From NCBI RefSeq assembly GCF_004153445.1, contig NZ_SDQC01000002.1, positions 310,001-374,000 of the forward strand: a DNA stretch of 64,000 nucleotides, given 5' to 3'. Positions 1-8,791 of the stretch are shown here, piece after piece (position 1 is the first letter of the stretch; each line of letters begins with the position of its first letter). Below the pieces are notes generated by a model. That model searched no databases and was not told where the DNA came from. It worked only from the letters and a program-made list of their open reading frames with translations. Source of the stretch: Allopusillimonas soli (lineage in GTDB: Bacteria; Pseudomonadota; Gammaproteobacteria; Burkholderiales; Burkholderiaceae_B). Position numbers and translations under genes: made by a program.

Positions 1-1
1 C

Positions 2-310
2 CAGGTCGACGCCGCAGCGAGTGCGGGTGCCACGGTTGTCGAGCTGCATACCGGGGCTTATGCCGATGCTCGGGATGAGGCCGCTCGCGATGCCGAGCTG
101 GTTCGTTTGCGTGCCGCCATTGCCCGGGGGCTAGGGCACGGCCTGCGCGTCAATGCAGGACACGGCCTGCATTACGACAACGTGGCGCCCATCGTCGCCT
201 TGCCGGGTATCGCTGAACTCAACATCGGGCATGCAATTGTGGCGCGGGCCGTTTTCGATGGCATCGAAAAAGCCGTGCGCGACATGAAAGCCCTGCTGCA
301 CAAAGGATGA
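2..310 (+). CDS. pdxJ: Pyridoxine 5'-phosphate synthase PdxJ, C-terminal part (5' truncated by window edge)
   Basis: The frame is open from base 2 to the TGA at 308-310 and gives about 102 residues. PdxJ condenses 3-amino-2-oxopropyl phosphate with deoxyxylulose 5-phosphate to make pyridoxine 5'-phosphate in the cytoplasm. The visible part carries the family signatures [11 protein letters not shown] near its start, then [15 protein letters not shown] and [16 protein letters not shown], which belong to the C-terminal strands of the TIM barrel. Its stop overlaps the ATGAAGATG at the head of the next gene, so the two are probably co-transcribed. The N-terminal half lies outside the window. Confidence 0.93.
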   Translation, partial: QVDAAASAGATVVELHTGAYADARDEAARDAELVRLRAAIARGLGHGLRVNAGHGLHYDNVAPIVALPGIAELNIGHAIVARAVFDGIEKAVRDMKALLHKG

Positions 311-312
311 AG

Positions 313-888
313 ATGTCTGCTGAAGCTATTGATTTCCTGTTGTCTCGCCGCTCGGTCAAGTTTGTTCAGGAACCAGGGCCTTCGGGGCCTGAGCTGGCGC
401 GCATCCTGCAGGCGGCCATGTGTGCACCGGATCACGGCCAACTGAGGCCCTGGCGCTTCTCCCTGATACGCGGATCCGCCATCGAGAAGCTGGGCGAAAA
501 GGTGTTCGAGACCATGGCGGCTGCGGGCGTGCAGGTGCCACCCGAGAAATTGGCGGCCAACCGGCGCTGGCTTTCCCAAGTGCCGCTGCTGATTGCCGTT
601 GCGTGCAGACTGGATCACAGCAACGCCAAGATACCGGAGCACGAACGCATGCTTGCCACGGGCGCCGCGGTCACGAACATCCTGAATGCCGCGCATATGC
701 TGGGCTATGCCGCTTTCTGGAGCACCGGTCTGGGTACTTACGTGGACGAGGTGTCGGAAATTCTGGGCTACGACAGCCTGGATTACCGTTTCATGGGCTA
801 TATCGCCGTGGGTACGCCCGCAGCGCCGGTGAAGGCGCCTGAGCGACCCGATTATCACCAGTTCGTCAAGGAGTGGACAGACGACTAG
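313..888 (+). CDS. Nitroreductase family protein, YdjA-like
   Basis: A 191-residue FMN-dependent nitroreductase-fold protein. Features typical of the small YdjA branch are SRRSVKFVQEPGPSG near the N terminus (FMN phosphate contact), APDHGQLRPWRF about residues 35-46, GAAVTNILNAAH, and a C-terminal GYIAVGTP. Family members reduce nitro compounds or quinones with NAD(P)H; the physiological substrate is unknown. Two ATGs are possible: 307, which overlaps the pdxJ stop, and 313. I chose 313 because AAAGG lies six bases before it, while 307 has no spacing to that ribosome site. Co-transcription with pdxJ is likely. Confidence 0.85.
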   Translation: MSAEAIDFLLSRRSVKFVQEPGPSGPELARILQAAMCAPDHGQLRPWRFSLIRGSAIEKLGEKVFETMAAAGVQVPPEKLAANRRWLSQVPLLIAVACRLDHSNAKIPEHERMLATGAAVTNILNAAHMLGYAAFWSTGLGTYVDEVSEILGYDSLDYRFMGYIAVGTPAAPVKAPERPDYHQFVKEWTDD

Positions 889-935
889 CGTCCAGGCAGG
901 CATTTTGCCCGCCATCGGGGAAGGGAGAAGCAGGC

Positions 936-2375
936 ATGAAACAGCTCGAGACAGATGTCGCCATCATCGGCGCCGGCACGGCGGGCCTGTCCGCCTATCG
1001 CGCAGTGAAAAGGGCGGGCATCAGGGCGTTGCTCATCGAAGGCGGCCCCTATGGCACGACCTGCGCGCGCGTCGGATGCATGCCTTCCAAGCTTTTGATC
1101 GCCGCCGCGGATGCCGCTCATGCCGCAAGCCAGGCTGGCGGCTTCGGTGTACATATCGATGGCCGGCTACGCGTGGATGGCGTGCAGGTCATGGCGCGTG
1201 TTCGGAGCGAGCGGGACCGGTTCGTGGGCTTTGTTCTCGACAGCGTGCACGGCATGCCAGAAGATGACAAGCTCAGCGGTCATGCTTGTTTTGTTTCCGA
1301 TAATGTGCTTCAGGTCGACGGCCATACGGAAGTCCACGCTGGTCGCATTGTCATTGCCACCGGATCCGCTCCAAATATACCCGATCCCTTCAAAGGGCTG
1401 GGAGAGCGCGTAATTGTCAACGACGATGTTTTTGCGTGGACGGATCTGCCGGCGCGCGTACTGGTCGTGGGCACAGGAATCATCGGATTGGAGTTGGGCC
1501 AAGCCCTGGCCAGGCTGGGTGTGCGCGTCACGCTGCTCAATCGCAGCGAAGGCGTGGGCGGACTTCGGGATCCTGCGGTGCTGGCCAATGCGCGCGCAGC
1601 CTTTGCTGGCGAACTCGATCTGCAGTTGGGGGCACAAGTTACCGGCGCACGGCTGGCCGATGAGGCGATCGAGGTGCAGTATCGCGACAGCCAGGGCGAG
1701 GAGAAAACGGAGCGGTACGACTATGTGCTGGCAGCGACCGGCCGCCGGCCGAATGTGGCTGGCCTGGGGCTAGAGAAAACAACGGCGCGGCTGGATGAGC
1801 GCGGCATGCCGGCCTACGATGCAGCCACGCTGCAGCTGTGTGGTCTGCCTGTCTTCATCGCGGGGGACGTCAACGGCGCCTCGCCGCTTCTCCATGAGGC
1901 TGCCGACGATGGGCATATTGCAGGCAACAATGCAGCGGCATACCCCGATATCGTGAAAGCGCGGCGGCGCGCGCCGCTATCCATCGTGTTCACCGATCCG
2001 CAGCTTGCGCGGGTGGGCAAGCGGTACGACGCATTGGCGCCGCAGGCCGTGGTGTGTGGCGAGGTCGATTTCGCCAATCAGGGGCGTGCGCGCATCATCC
2101 GCAAGAACCAGGGCCTGCTGCGCGTGTATGCCGACCGAGGAAGCGGCCGCTTCCTCGGGGCGGAAATGGCTGGGCCTGCCATGGAGCACGTCGCGCACTT
2201 GCTGGCCTGGTCGCTGCAGCAAGAATTGACGGTTCAACAGATGCTGGACATGCCGTTCTACCATCCCGTCATTGAAGAGGGAGTGCGTACCGCCCTGCGC
2301 ATGGCGGCAAAGAAACAGATGGAGGCCGAACTGGATTACGTGCGCGAATGCGAACAGGCCGTGAACAGCGAATAG
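936..2375 (+). CDS. Dihydrolipoamide dehydrogenase-like flavoprotein (class I pyridine nucleotide-disulfide oxidoreductase)
   Basis: A 479-residue protein. The order is an FAD-binding VAIIGAGTAGLSAYRA (residues 8-23), the redox-active disulfide C43-ARVG-C48 in TTCARVGCMPSK, a second Rossmann motif VVGTGIIGLELG near residue 173, and a C-terminal dimerisation domain with HPVIEEG supplying the His-Glu pair. It lacks the lipoyl domain carried by the Lpd at 13297, and it sits away from any 2-oxoacid dehydrogenase, so it may reduce another disulfide or a quinone. The in-frame start at 873 was rejected because GGGAAGGGAG lies properly before 936. The downstream gene is convergent. Confidence 0.85.
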   Translation: MKQLETDVAIIGAGTAGLSAYRAVKRAGIRALLIEGGPYGTTCARVGCMPSKLLIAAADAAHAASQAGGFGVHIDGRLRVDGVQVMARVRSERDRFVGFVLDSVHGMPEDDKLSGHACFVSDNVLQVDGHTEVHAGRIVIATGSAPNIPDPFKGLGERVIVNDDVFAWTDLPARVLVVGTGIIGLELGQALARLGVRVTLLNRSEGVGGLRDPAVLANARAAFAGELDLQLGAQVTGARLADEAIEVQYRDSQGEEKTERYDYVLAATGRRPNVAGLGLEKTTARLDERGMPAYDAATLQLCGLPVFIAGDVNGASPLLHEAADDGHIAGNNAAAYPDIVKARRRAPLSIVFTDPQLARVGKRYDALAPQAVVCGEVDFANQGRARIIRKNQGLLRVYADRGSGRFLGAEMAGPAMEHVAHLLAWSLQQELTVQQMLDMPFYHPVIEEGVRTALRMAAKKQMEAELDYVRECEQAVNSE

Positions 2376-2476
2376 CCGTTGCCAAGGTATTATGTTGCGC
2401 CAAGGGCCTGTTTCTTCCCGACAGAAAGCGGTATCGCGTAGGGCGAATCTGGGGCCCGCTCGCGTGCACAGCATGG

Positions 2477-3079
2477 TCAGCCGTCTTGCTCATGCACCAA
2501 AGTGCGTGCCGCATCTGCCAGTACCTGCACGGATTCCGTATCGGGCGCGAGATAGCGCGCATGACCCTCGGCATCGAAAAAATACACGCCGCGGCTATGT
2601 GCCACTTCGTAATTATCCGGGTCGTCGCCTTTGGGTTTTTCTATGCGGTAGGCCACGCGGTATCGGCGCGCCAGATCGGCAATCTGGCTTTCGGTGCCGG
2701 TAAGTCCGATGGCATGGCTGTCGAAGGCATCAACGTAGGCCTGCAGTATATCGGGCGTGTCGCGATGCGGATCCACGCTCACGAACAGGATGCGCACTTT
2801 GCGCGCATCATTGCCCAGCACCTGCATGACTTGGCTGAGCTGAGCCATGGTGGTTGGGCATACATCGGGACAGCTGGCATAGCCGAAAAACATCAGCACG
2901 GTGTCTCCCCGGAAGTCGTCCTGCGTCAATGTCTTGCCGCCGGCGGCCTGCAGCGTGAACTGCAGGTCGGGGAGAAAGCCTCGAATCTTGTGAAGCGAGC
3001 CTGCCGCGCCGGCGATACCGGCATATGACAGCAGAAACGCGGTCATTAGGGGCAGCAGAATGCGATACAGAGTGGCCAT
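2477..3079 (-). CDS. SCO1/SenC family copper chaperone
   Basis: A 200-residue thioredoxin-fold protein. Its N terminus (MATLYRILLPLMTAFLLS then AGIAGAAGS) looks like a signal peptide or signal anchor, which places the domain in the periplasm. The copper-binding CPDVC is present (GYASCPDVCPTTMAQ), as is the distal conserved histidine in YEVAHSRGVYFF. SCO proteins deliver copper to the CuA site of cytochrome c oxidase or act as thiol reductants. The open frame extends far upstream, but the ATG at 3079 leads directly into the signal sequence. It follows prlC by about 60 bases on the same strand and ends tail-to-tail with the flavoprotein gene. Confidence 0.9.
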   Translation of the reverse strand: MATLYRILLPLMTAFLLSYAGIAGAAGSLHKIRGFLPDLQFTLQAAGGKTLTQDDFRGDTVLMFFGYASCPDVCPTTMAQLSQVMQVLGNDARKVRILFVSVDPHRDTPDILQAYVDAFDSHAIGLTGTESQIADLARRYRVAYRIEKPKGDDPDNYEVAHSRGVYFFDAEGHARYLAPDTESVQVLADAARTLVHEQDG

Positions 3080-3141
3080 GAGAAAATCCAGCGAATGTTC
3101 GGTGGGATCGGGGCGCTTGCCGCAGCCTGACCCGCTTTCGA

Positions 3142-5214
3142 TTATAGGTCTTCGCTGGCCGCCAGCCCGCTGTGGCGCAACAGGGCCTGCATGGAGGGCG
3201 CGCGGCCCCGGAAGGCCTCGAAGGAGGCCGCTGCCGGCCTCGCCCCTCCCACGGCAAGGATTTCTTCCAGAAAGCGGCGTCCGGTGGCCGGGTCCAGTGT
3301 GTCGCGTTCGCCATCGCGCTGCGCCGCCGCTTCCTCGAACGCGGCATAGGCATCCGCGGATAGCACTTCTGCCCATTTGTAGCTGTAATAGCCGACGCCG
3401 TATCCGCCTGCGAACAGATGAGAGAAATTATGCGGAAAACGATGCCAGGAAGGCGGAAATAACACAGCGACCTCTTTTCTGACCTGGTTGAGCGTATCGA
3501 GCACCTGGCCGATGGACAATCCGGAATTCTGGCGGTGGATAAGCATGTCGAACAGAGAGAATTCCACCTGGCGCAGCATCTGCATGCCGCTCTGAAAGTT
3601 GCGTGCCGCAAGCAGCTTGTCGAAAAGCGCGCGCGGCAGCGGCTCGCCAGTATCCGCATGCGACGACAAGGTGCGTACGACGGACCACTCCCAGCAGAAG
3701 TTTTCCATGAACTGTGAGGGCAGCTCAATGGCATCCCACTCGACGGCTGAAAATGCGGCGGCCCCGGGCTCGTCAACCTGAGAGAGCAGGGCGTGCAGGG
3801 CATGGCCGCTTTCGTGAAAAAGCGTAATAACATCGTCGTGGGTGAGCAGCGCGGGCTTGCCTTGCTGTGGGGAGGCGAAGTTGCAGGTCAGGTAGGCAAC
3901 GGGCAATTGCAGGCTGCCGGTCGTGGCGCGTCGATTGCGTTCGCTATCCACCCAGGCGCCGCCCTGCTTGCCATCGCGGGCATATAAGTCGATGTACAGG
4001 TAGCCCAGTATATTGCCCTCTGGCGTGGTTACCTCGAGCGCCTGCGCATTTGCATGCCATGTCGGCGCATTGCTGCGGCGCATCCGGACCCCGAACAGCC
4101 GCCATATGACGCCGAACAACCCCTCCAGCACCTGGGGTTCGGTGAAGTACTGGCGCAGCGCATCTTCCGAATAAGCGTAGCGCTCTTCGCGCATGCGCTC
4201 GGAAACGAAGGCTATGTCCCAGGGCTCAAGCGCCGGCATATCAAGGGTATCGTGGGCATAATCCCGCAGCGCATCAAGGTCGCGCACGGCGAATGGTTTC
4301 GCCTGGGCGGCAAGCTGGCGCAGAAAGCCGAGCACCTGCTCCGCATCGTTTGCCATGCGTGTTTCCAGACGTAGCGCGGCATAGCTGTCAAAACCGAGCA
4401 GGGCGGCCTCTTCGGCGCGCAGCGCAAGCAGCTGTTCGATGACTGCGGAATTGTCGAGCTCGGCGGGGCCTTGTTCCGATGCTATGGTGGCATAGGCGCG
4501 ATACATGTCCTGGCGCAACGAGCGGTTGCGCGCGTGTTGCATGACAGGCAGGTAGCAAGGCATCTTGAGCGTCAGCTTCCAGCCAGGCTTGCCTTCGGCG
4601 TCGGCAGCGGCGCGCGCGGCGGCAAGCACATCCTTCGGAATGCCTTCGAGTTGCTGCGCCTCGGTGACAAATAGCGACCATCCGTCGACCGCGTCAAGAA
4701 CGTTCTCGGAGAACTTCTGAGACGCCTGGGCCTGCCGCTCGCAGATGGCGGCATAGCGCTCGCGCGCCTCGCCCCGCAGCTCGACGCCGCTCAGCCGGAA
4801 GTCGCGCAGTGCCAGTTCTATGATGCGCTGGCGCACAGGGCTGAGCGCATCGAAAGCGGCGCTGTCGCGCAGGCGGCGATATTGTGCATACAGGCCCTCA
4901 TGCAGGCCCATCCATGTGGAGAAGTCGGTAACCAGGGGCAGGCATGCGTTGTAGGCGGCACGCAGTTCGGGCGTGTTGACGACTGCGTTCAGGTGTCCTG
5001 CGACGGACCAGGCGCGCCACAGGCGTTCACAGGCGTCTTCGACTGGATCGATGATGCTGTGCCAGTCGGCAGGTAGCGCCGGATCGGCGGCGTATTCGAC
5101 GGCTGCGCGGGCCTGTGCGATAAGGGTGACAAGGGCGGGCTCGATGTGCGTGGGGCGTATGGCGCCGTAGTCCACGAGCTGGCCAATGGGAGCGAGTAGA
5201 GGATTTTGTGACAT
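3142..5214 (-). CDS. prlC: Oligopeptidase A, M3 family zinc metallopeptidase
   Basis: A 690-residue cytoplasmic peptidase, close to the usual 680 residues of PrlC/OpdA. The zinc site HESGH lies near residues 466-470 (TLFHESGHALHALL), followed about 25 residues later by the third ligand region AVEWDAIELPSQFMENF. M3 oligopeptidases degrade short peptides, including cleaved signal peptides. The N terminus (MSQNPLLAPIGQLVDYG) matches the family start. It follows folD on the minus strand with an 80-base gap that shows no clear terminator. Confidence 0.95.
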   Translation of the reverse strand: MSQNPLLAPIGQLVDYGAIRPTHIEPALVTLIAQARAAVEYAADPALPADWHSIIDPVEDACERLWRAWSVAGHLNAVVNTPELRAAYNACLPLVTDFSTWMGLHEGLYAQYRRLRDSAAFDALSPVRQRIIELALRDFRLSGVELRGEARERYAAICERQAQASQKFSENVLDAVDGWSLFVTEAQQLEGIPKDVLAAARAAADAEGKPGWKLTLKMPCYLPVMQHARNRSLRQDMYRAYATIASEQGPAELDNSAVIEQLLALRAEEAALLGFDSYAALRLETRMANDAEQVLGFLRQLAAQAKPFAVRDLDALRDYAHDTLDMPALEPWDIAFVSERMREERYAYSEDALRQYFTEPQVLEGLFGVIWRLFGVRMRRSNAPTWHANAQALEVTTPEGNILGYLYIDLYARDGKQGGAWVDSERNRRATTGSLQLPVAYLTCNFASPQQGKPALLTHDDVITLFHESGHALHALLSQVDEPGAAAFSAVEWDAIELPSQFMENFCWEWSVVRTLSSHADTGEPLPRALFDKLLAARNFQSGMQMLRQVEFSLFDMLIHRQNSGLSIGQVLDTLNQVRKEVAVLFPPSWHRFPHNFSHLFAGGYGVGYYSYKWAEVLSADAYAAFEEAAAQRDGERDTLDPATGRRFLEEILAVGGARPAAASFEAFRGRAPSMQALLRHSGLAASEDL

Positions 5215-5294
5215 GAGGCTTGTTCAATACAGGACGGCGCGCCACTGGCGCATATCCTTGCATGGACAGGCGCCGGCGGCTTTCGTTCCCGGGG

Positions 5295-6158
5295 TCAGGC
5301 TGGCTGAAGGGTGGCGCTGCGTTCGGCGGCTTCCAGCGTGTTTACCAGCAGCATGGCGATGGTCATGGGGCCTACGCCGCCGGGCACAGGCGTGATGGCG
5401 CCGGCCACTAGGCATGCCGATTCGAAATCAACATCGCCTTCCAGCTTGCCCTGGGCGTTGCGGTTGATGCCGACGTCGATGACCACGGCGCCTGGCTTGA
5501 TCATGTCGCCCTTGACGATACCCGGCTTGCCGGTGGCAACAACCAGCACATCGGCCCGGCGTGTGTGCGCGCCCAGATCGCGGGTTTTGGAGTTGCACAG
5601 CGTGACAGTCGCGCCCTTGGCAAGCATCAGCATGGCCATGGGCTTGCCGACGATATTGCTGGCGCCCACCACGACAGCCTCGGCGCCCCATAGATCCACG
5701 TCTTCGGATTCGAGCATCTTCATGATGCCGTAGGGCGTGCAGGGTCTGAATAGCGGCTGGCCGGTCATGAGCAGCCCGGCATTGCTGACATGAAAGCCAT
5801 CTACATCCTTGGCCGCTGCGATGGTCTCAATGACGCGCGCGGCATTCATGTGCGACGGCAGCGGCAACTGCACCAGTATGCCGTGCACAGCATCATCGTC
5901 GTTCAGCGTCCGCACATGGTCCAGAAGCGATGCCTCTGTGATGTCGGCCGCGAGGCGGATGACGCGCGAATGCAGTCCCGCCTTTTCGCAAGCGGCCGCC
6001 TTGTTGCGCACGTAGACCTGGGAAGCGGGATCATCACCCACGAGCACCACGGCAAGACCCGGGACGATGCCAGTCTTCTTCAGGCTTTGGACACGTCCCG
6101 CAACGTCGGCCTTGATGGTTTCCGCCAAGGCCTTTCCATCGATGATGCGAGCGCTCAT
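5295..6158 (-). CDS. folD: Bifunctional methylenetetrahydrofolate dehydrogenase/cyclohydrolase FolD
   Basis: 287 residues, the normal FolD length. It interconverts 5,10-methylene-, methenyl- and 10-formyl-tetrahydrofolate using NADP. Visible motifs are [16 protein letters not shown] with the catalytic lysine, [25 protein letters not shown], the Rossmann segment [14 protein letters not shown], and the C-terminal [16 protein letters not shown] signature. Its ATG at 6158 overlaps the stop of the upstream response-regulator gene by 4 bases, so kinase, regulator and folD appear translationally coupled. Confidence 0.96.
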   Translation of the reverse strand: MSARIIDGKALAETIKADVAGRVQSLKKTGIVPGLAVVLVGDDPASQVYVRNKAAACEKAGLHSRVIRLAADITEASLLDHVRTLNDDDAVHGILVQLPLPSHMNAARVIETIAAAKDVDGFHVSNAGLLMTGQPLFRPCTPYGIMKMLESEDVDLWGAEAVVVGASNIVGKPMAMLMLAKGATVTLCNSKTRDLGAHTRRADVLVVATGKPGIVKGDMIKPGAVVIDVGINRNAQGKLEGDVDFESACLVAGAITPVPGGVGPMTIAMLLVNTLEAAERSATLQPA

Positions 6159-6781
6159 GCGGCACCTTCGGCACGCGCCAGGGCTATCTTCATGAGATCG
6201 GCGACGGTGGTCACTTCCAGTTTCTCCATGATGTTGGCGCGGTGCGCCTCCACAGTCTTGATGCTGATGTTGAGATCGCCTGCGATCTGCTTGTTCAGGC
6301 GTCCGGCAACGATGCGCTCCAGGACCTGTTGCTCGCGCGCCGTGAGCCGGCCAAGCACTGCCTGCTGATTGCGCTGGGCCTGGGCCTGGCTGACACGCTC
6401 GGCGGCCTGTTCGAGCATACGTGCCACGATGTTGCGCAGGTCGGTCTCGTTGAATGGTTTTTCAAGAAAGTCCACCGCGCCTTTCTTCATGGTGGAGACC
6501 GCCATCGGAACGTCGCCGTGGCCGGTGATGAAAACGATGGGAAGCGGCGCCTTGCGCGCGATGAGCTCTTCCTGAAGCTCCAGGCCGCTCATGCCAGGCA
6601 TGCGGACATCGGCGATCAGCACGCCCACCTGTTCGGGCTCGTAGGCATTGAGGAATTCCTCGGCCCCGCTGAAGCTGCGCACCCGGTACCCATTGGCCTC
6701 GAGCAGCCAACGCAGGGAATCGCGCACTGCTTCATCGTCGTCCACGATGAATATGGTGTTGGGCGCTTGAAGTGTAGTCAT
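6155..6781 (-). CDS. FixJ-family two-component response regulator
   Basis: 208 residues. The receiver domain has the acidic pocket VDDDEA, the phospho-acceptor D58 in [11 protein letters not shown] and the conserved lysine K108 in FLEKPFN. A short linker leads to a LuxR-type helix-turn-helix (about 146-200: [15 protein letters not shown], then [19 protein letters not shown]). The start at 6781 overlaps the kinase stop by 4 bases; the longer open frame reading into the kinase gene is an artefact. The cognate kinase is directly upstream. Targets cannot be read from the sequence, although the pair is divergent from the pyruvate dehydrogenase operon. Confidence 0.93.
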   Translation of the reverse strand: MTTLQAPNTIFIVDDDEAVRDSLRWLLEANGYRVRSFSGAEEFLNAYEPEQVGVLIADVRMPGMSGLELQEELIARKAPLPIVFITGHGDVPMAVSTMKKGAVDFLEKPFNETDLRNIVARMLEQAAERVSQAQAQRNQQAVLGRLTAREQQVLERIVAGRLNKQIAGDLNISIKTVEAHRANIMEKLEVTTVADLMKIALARAEGAA

Positions 6782-8577
6782 GCATGCAACTCCTGTGTGT
6801 CTTCTGTCGAGCTGGGCGCTTGAGGCGCGGCGCAGGGCAGGGTGAAACGAAAAATAGTACCCCCTTCGGGGTTCTTGGCGGCCCATAGCCGGCCATGATG
6901 GGACTCGATAATAGTACGGCAGATATTCAGGCCCATGCCGAGTCCTTCGGATTTGGTGCTATAGAAGGGTTCGAAGAGACGTTCGGGATCCTTCAGGCCG
7001 TGACCGCGATCTATAACCGCAATCTCTACCAGCGGGCTCTGGTCGGTGATGACGAGGTGCAAAGTACGGTATTCGCTTTTTTCCATGGCTTCCACGCCAT
7101 TCTTGAGCAGGTTCAATAGTACCTGCTCGATGAGAATGGGATCGGCCATGACATCGGGAATGGCTTCGGGCACATGCAGCGCGATTTCCACCTGCCGCTT
7201 GCGCGCATCGATGTCCGCGAAGCCGACCGCATTTTCTACGATGCGCATGACGTGCACCCGCTGGCGGCGAGGCTCGCTGCGCTTGACGAACTCACGGATG
7301 CGGATAATGATTTTGCCCGCGCGCTCGGCCTGCAGCGCCGCTTTCTCGAGGGCGGACAGCAGGCGCTCGGGATCGGGATTGCCAGCCTTCAGCATGGCCA
7401 CGGCGCCCATGCTGTAGTTGCTGATGGCGGTCAGTGGCTGATTCAGCTCATGCGCCAGTGACGATGCCATTTCCCCCATGGTGGTCAGGCGGCTGGTCAG
7501 CTGGATCTTCTCCTGCTGCACGCGCGAGGCTTCCTCGTGTTGGCGCCTTTCGGTGATGTCGCGGGCAACCTGCAGCCGTACCCGGCGCCCGTCGGTCCAG
7601 GCCAGGATGCGGTGATGCACCTCGAACCAGCGCTGCGCGGAATCCGAGAAAATCTCCACGGTCTCGTCCGTGAAACGGCCCAGACGTCCGCCCAGCAGTT
7701 CGGCGTGCCCATTGGACTGCGCGCCGAAAAAGCGTCGATAAGTGCGATTGGCAAACAGCAGCTCCAATCCGTCGGTGGTGTCGGCGGCAACCGAAATGGC
7801 ATCGTCCAGGCCCTCAAGCACCGTCATGAAACGTTCGTGAGCAGCGGTCAGCGCCTCGCGTATGCGCTTGGGCTCGGTAATGTCGGTCATGGAGGTCATC
7901 CAGCCTATCTGCTGCCCGTTGGGGTCGCGCAGCGGAGACACGTACATGCGCGCGGTAAAGCGCGAGCCGTCGCGGCGCTGGGCTTCCACCTCCAGGCCGC
8001 TGCTGGGCGTGCGGCCTGAAAGCAGCACGTCCAGCGTTTCCTGGTGCTGCGCGTGCCTGCCAGGCACCCAGTAGGGAAACGGTGTGGTCCGTCCTATGAG
8101 ATCGGCCTCGTTCCAGCCTATCATGCGGCAGAATGCGGGATTGACGTAGGCGATGCGTCCATGCATGTCGAAGACGCGCATGCCGGTTGACATGGAGTTT
8201 TCCATGGCGCGTCTGAAGCCGGTTTCAGCGATGAGCGCGGCTTCGGCGCGGGTGCGAAAGCGGGTATAGCGCCATAATGCCAGCAGGCTAAGCACGATCA
8301 GCGCCGAAAGCGCCACCACCACCATGATGAGCCGCTGCTGGCGTGTTTCCTGGTCTATCGTCACGAACATGACGCTGTTATTGTGCAGATGTTGCAACCA
8401 CACGAATACGCCCATCACGCACAGGTACAGCACCAGCACAATGACAGGCGTCAGCCAGTAGAAGCCCCGCCGTGTGTGACGTGCCTGGTCGTAGAAGGTG
8501 GTCGGTATCAGCGACTTTCTGGAATCGGCTGGCATGGAAAAGTGCGGATCGAGTGCGCAAAATAGGCTATTGCGCAT
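6778..8577 (-). CDS. PAS-domain sensor histidine kinase, two membrane segments (FixL/DctB-like)
   Basis: About 599 residues. Two membrane helices near residues 40-61 and 83-102 enclose only about 20 residues, so there is no large periplasmic sensor. Two cytoplasmic PAS domains follow: about 120-235, ending in MTSMTDITEPKRIREAL, and about 245-350, ending in QVARDITERRQ. The H-box is SLAHELNQPLTAISNY (His near 375), then N-box LLNLLKNGVEAME and G-box GLGMGLNICRTIIE. The frame extends to a TTG at 8592; ATGs lie at 8577 and 8535, none with a strong ribosome site, so the start is uncertain. It is the first gene of the kinase-regulator-folD unit. Confidence 0.88.
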   Translation of the reverse strand: MRNSLFCALDPHFSMPADSRKSLIPTTFYDQARHTRRGFYWLTPVIVLVLYLCVMGVFVWLQHLHNNSVMFVTIDQETRQQRLIMVVVALSALIVLSLLALWRYTRFRTRAEAALIAETGFRRAMENSMSTGMRVFDMHGRIAYVNPAFCRMIGWNEADLIGRTTPFPYWVPGRHAQHQETLDVLLSGRTPSSGLEVEAQRRDGSRFTARMYVSPLRDPNGQQIGWMTSMTDITEPKRIREALTAAHERFMTVLEGLDDAISVAADTTDGLELLFANRTYRRFFGAQSNGHAELLGGRLGRFTDETVEIFSDSAQRWFEVHHRILAWTDGRRVRLQVARDITERRQHEEASRVQQEKIQLTSRLTTMGEMASSLAHELNQPLTAISNYSMGAVAMLKAGNPDPERLLSALEKAALQAERAGKIIIRIREFVKRSEPRRQRVHVMRIVENAVGFADIDARKRQVEIALHVPEAIPDVMADPILIEQVLLNLLKNGVEAMEKSEYRTLHLVITDQSPLVEIAVIDRGHGLKDPERLFEPFYSTKSEGLGMGLNICRTIIESHHGRLWAAKNPEGGTIFRFTLPCAAPQAPSSTEDTQELHA

Positions 8578-8644
8578 TTTAGACCGTAACAACGCCTGTA
8601 ATTTTTCATATTATAAAAACCTATATCATAAAATGAAATTTTCC

Positions 8645-8673
8645 TTGAACATATGGCAGCTCTTTCCTAGAAT
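8645..8673 (+). promoter_or_regulatory. Sigma-70-type promoter for the aceE-aceF-lpdA operon
   Basis: TTGAAC at 8645-8650 and TAGAAT at 8668-8673 are separated by exactly 17 bases, close to the consensus. The AceE start is about 120 bases downstream at 8792, preceded by CAGGAG. The surrounding gap (8578-8791) is unusually AT-rich for this window, particularly 8600-8645, and also separates the divergent kinase gene. I see no clear PdhR or FixJ operator. Confidence 0.65.
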
Positions 8674-8791
8674 GGGCATATGTATTCATGGGGACTGGCG
8701 TCGGCATGGCGCGCGGTCCACGTAATTGCCTCGGGCAAGCTATGTGCTGGCGTCTGCGCCGGCCCCCATCATTTGAACAGGAGTTCACTCG

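Noticed and set aside
2376-2476. Terminator between the flavoprotein and SCO genes
   Set aside because: Only a 5-bp TTTCT/AGAAA pairing was found, with no T-run; not enough to call.
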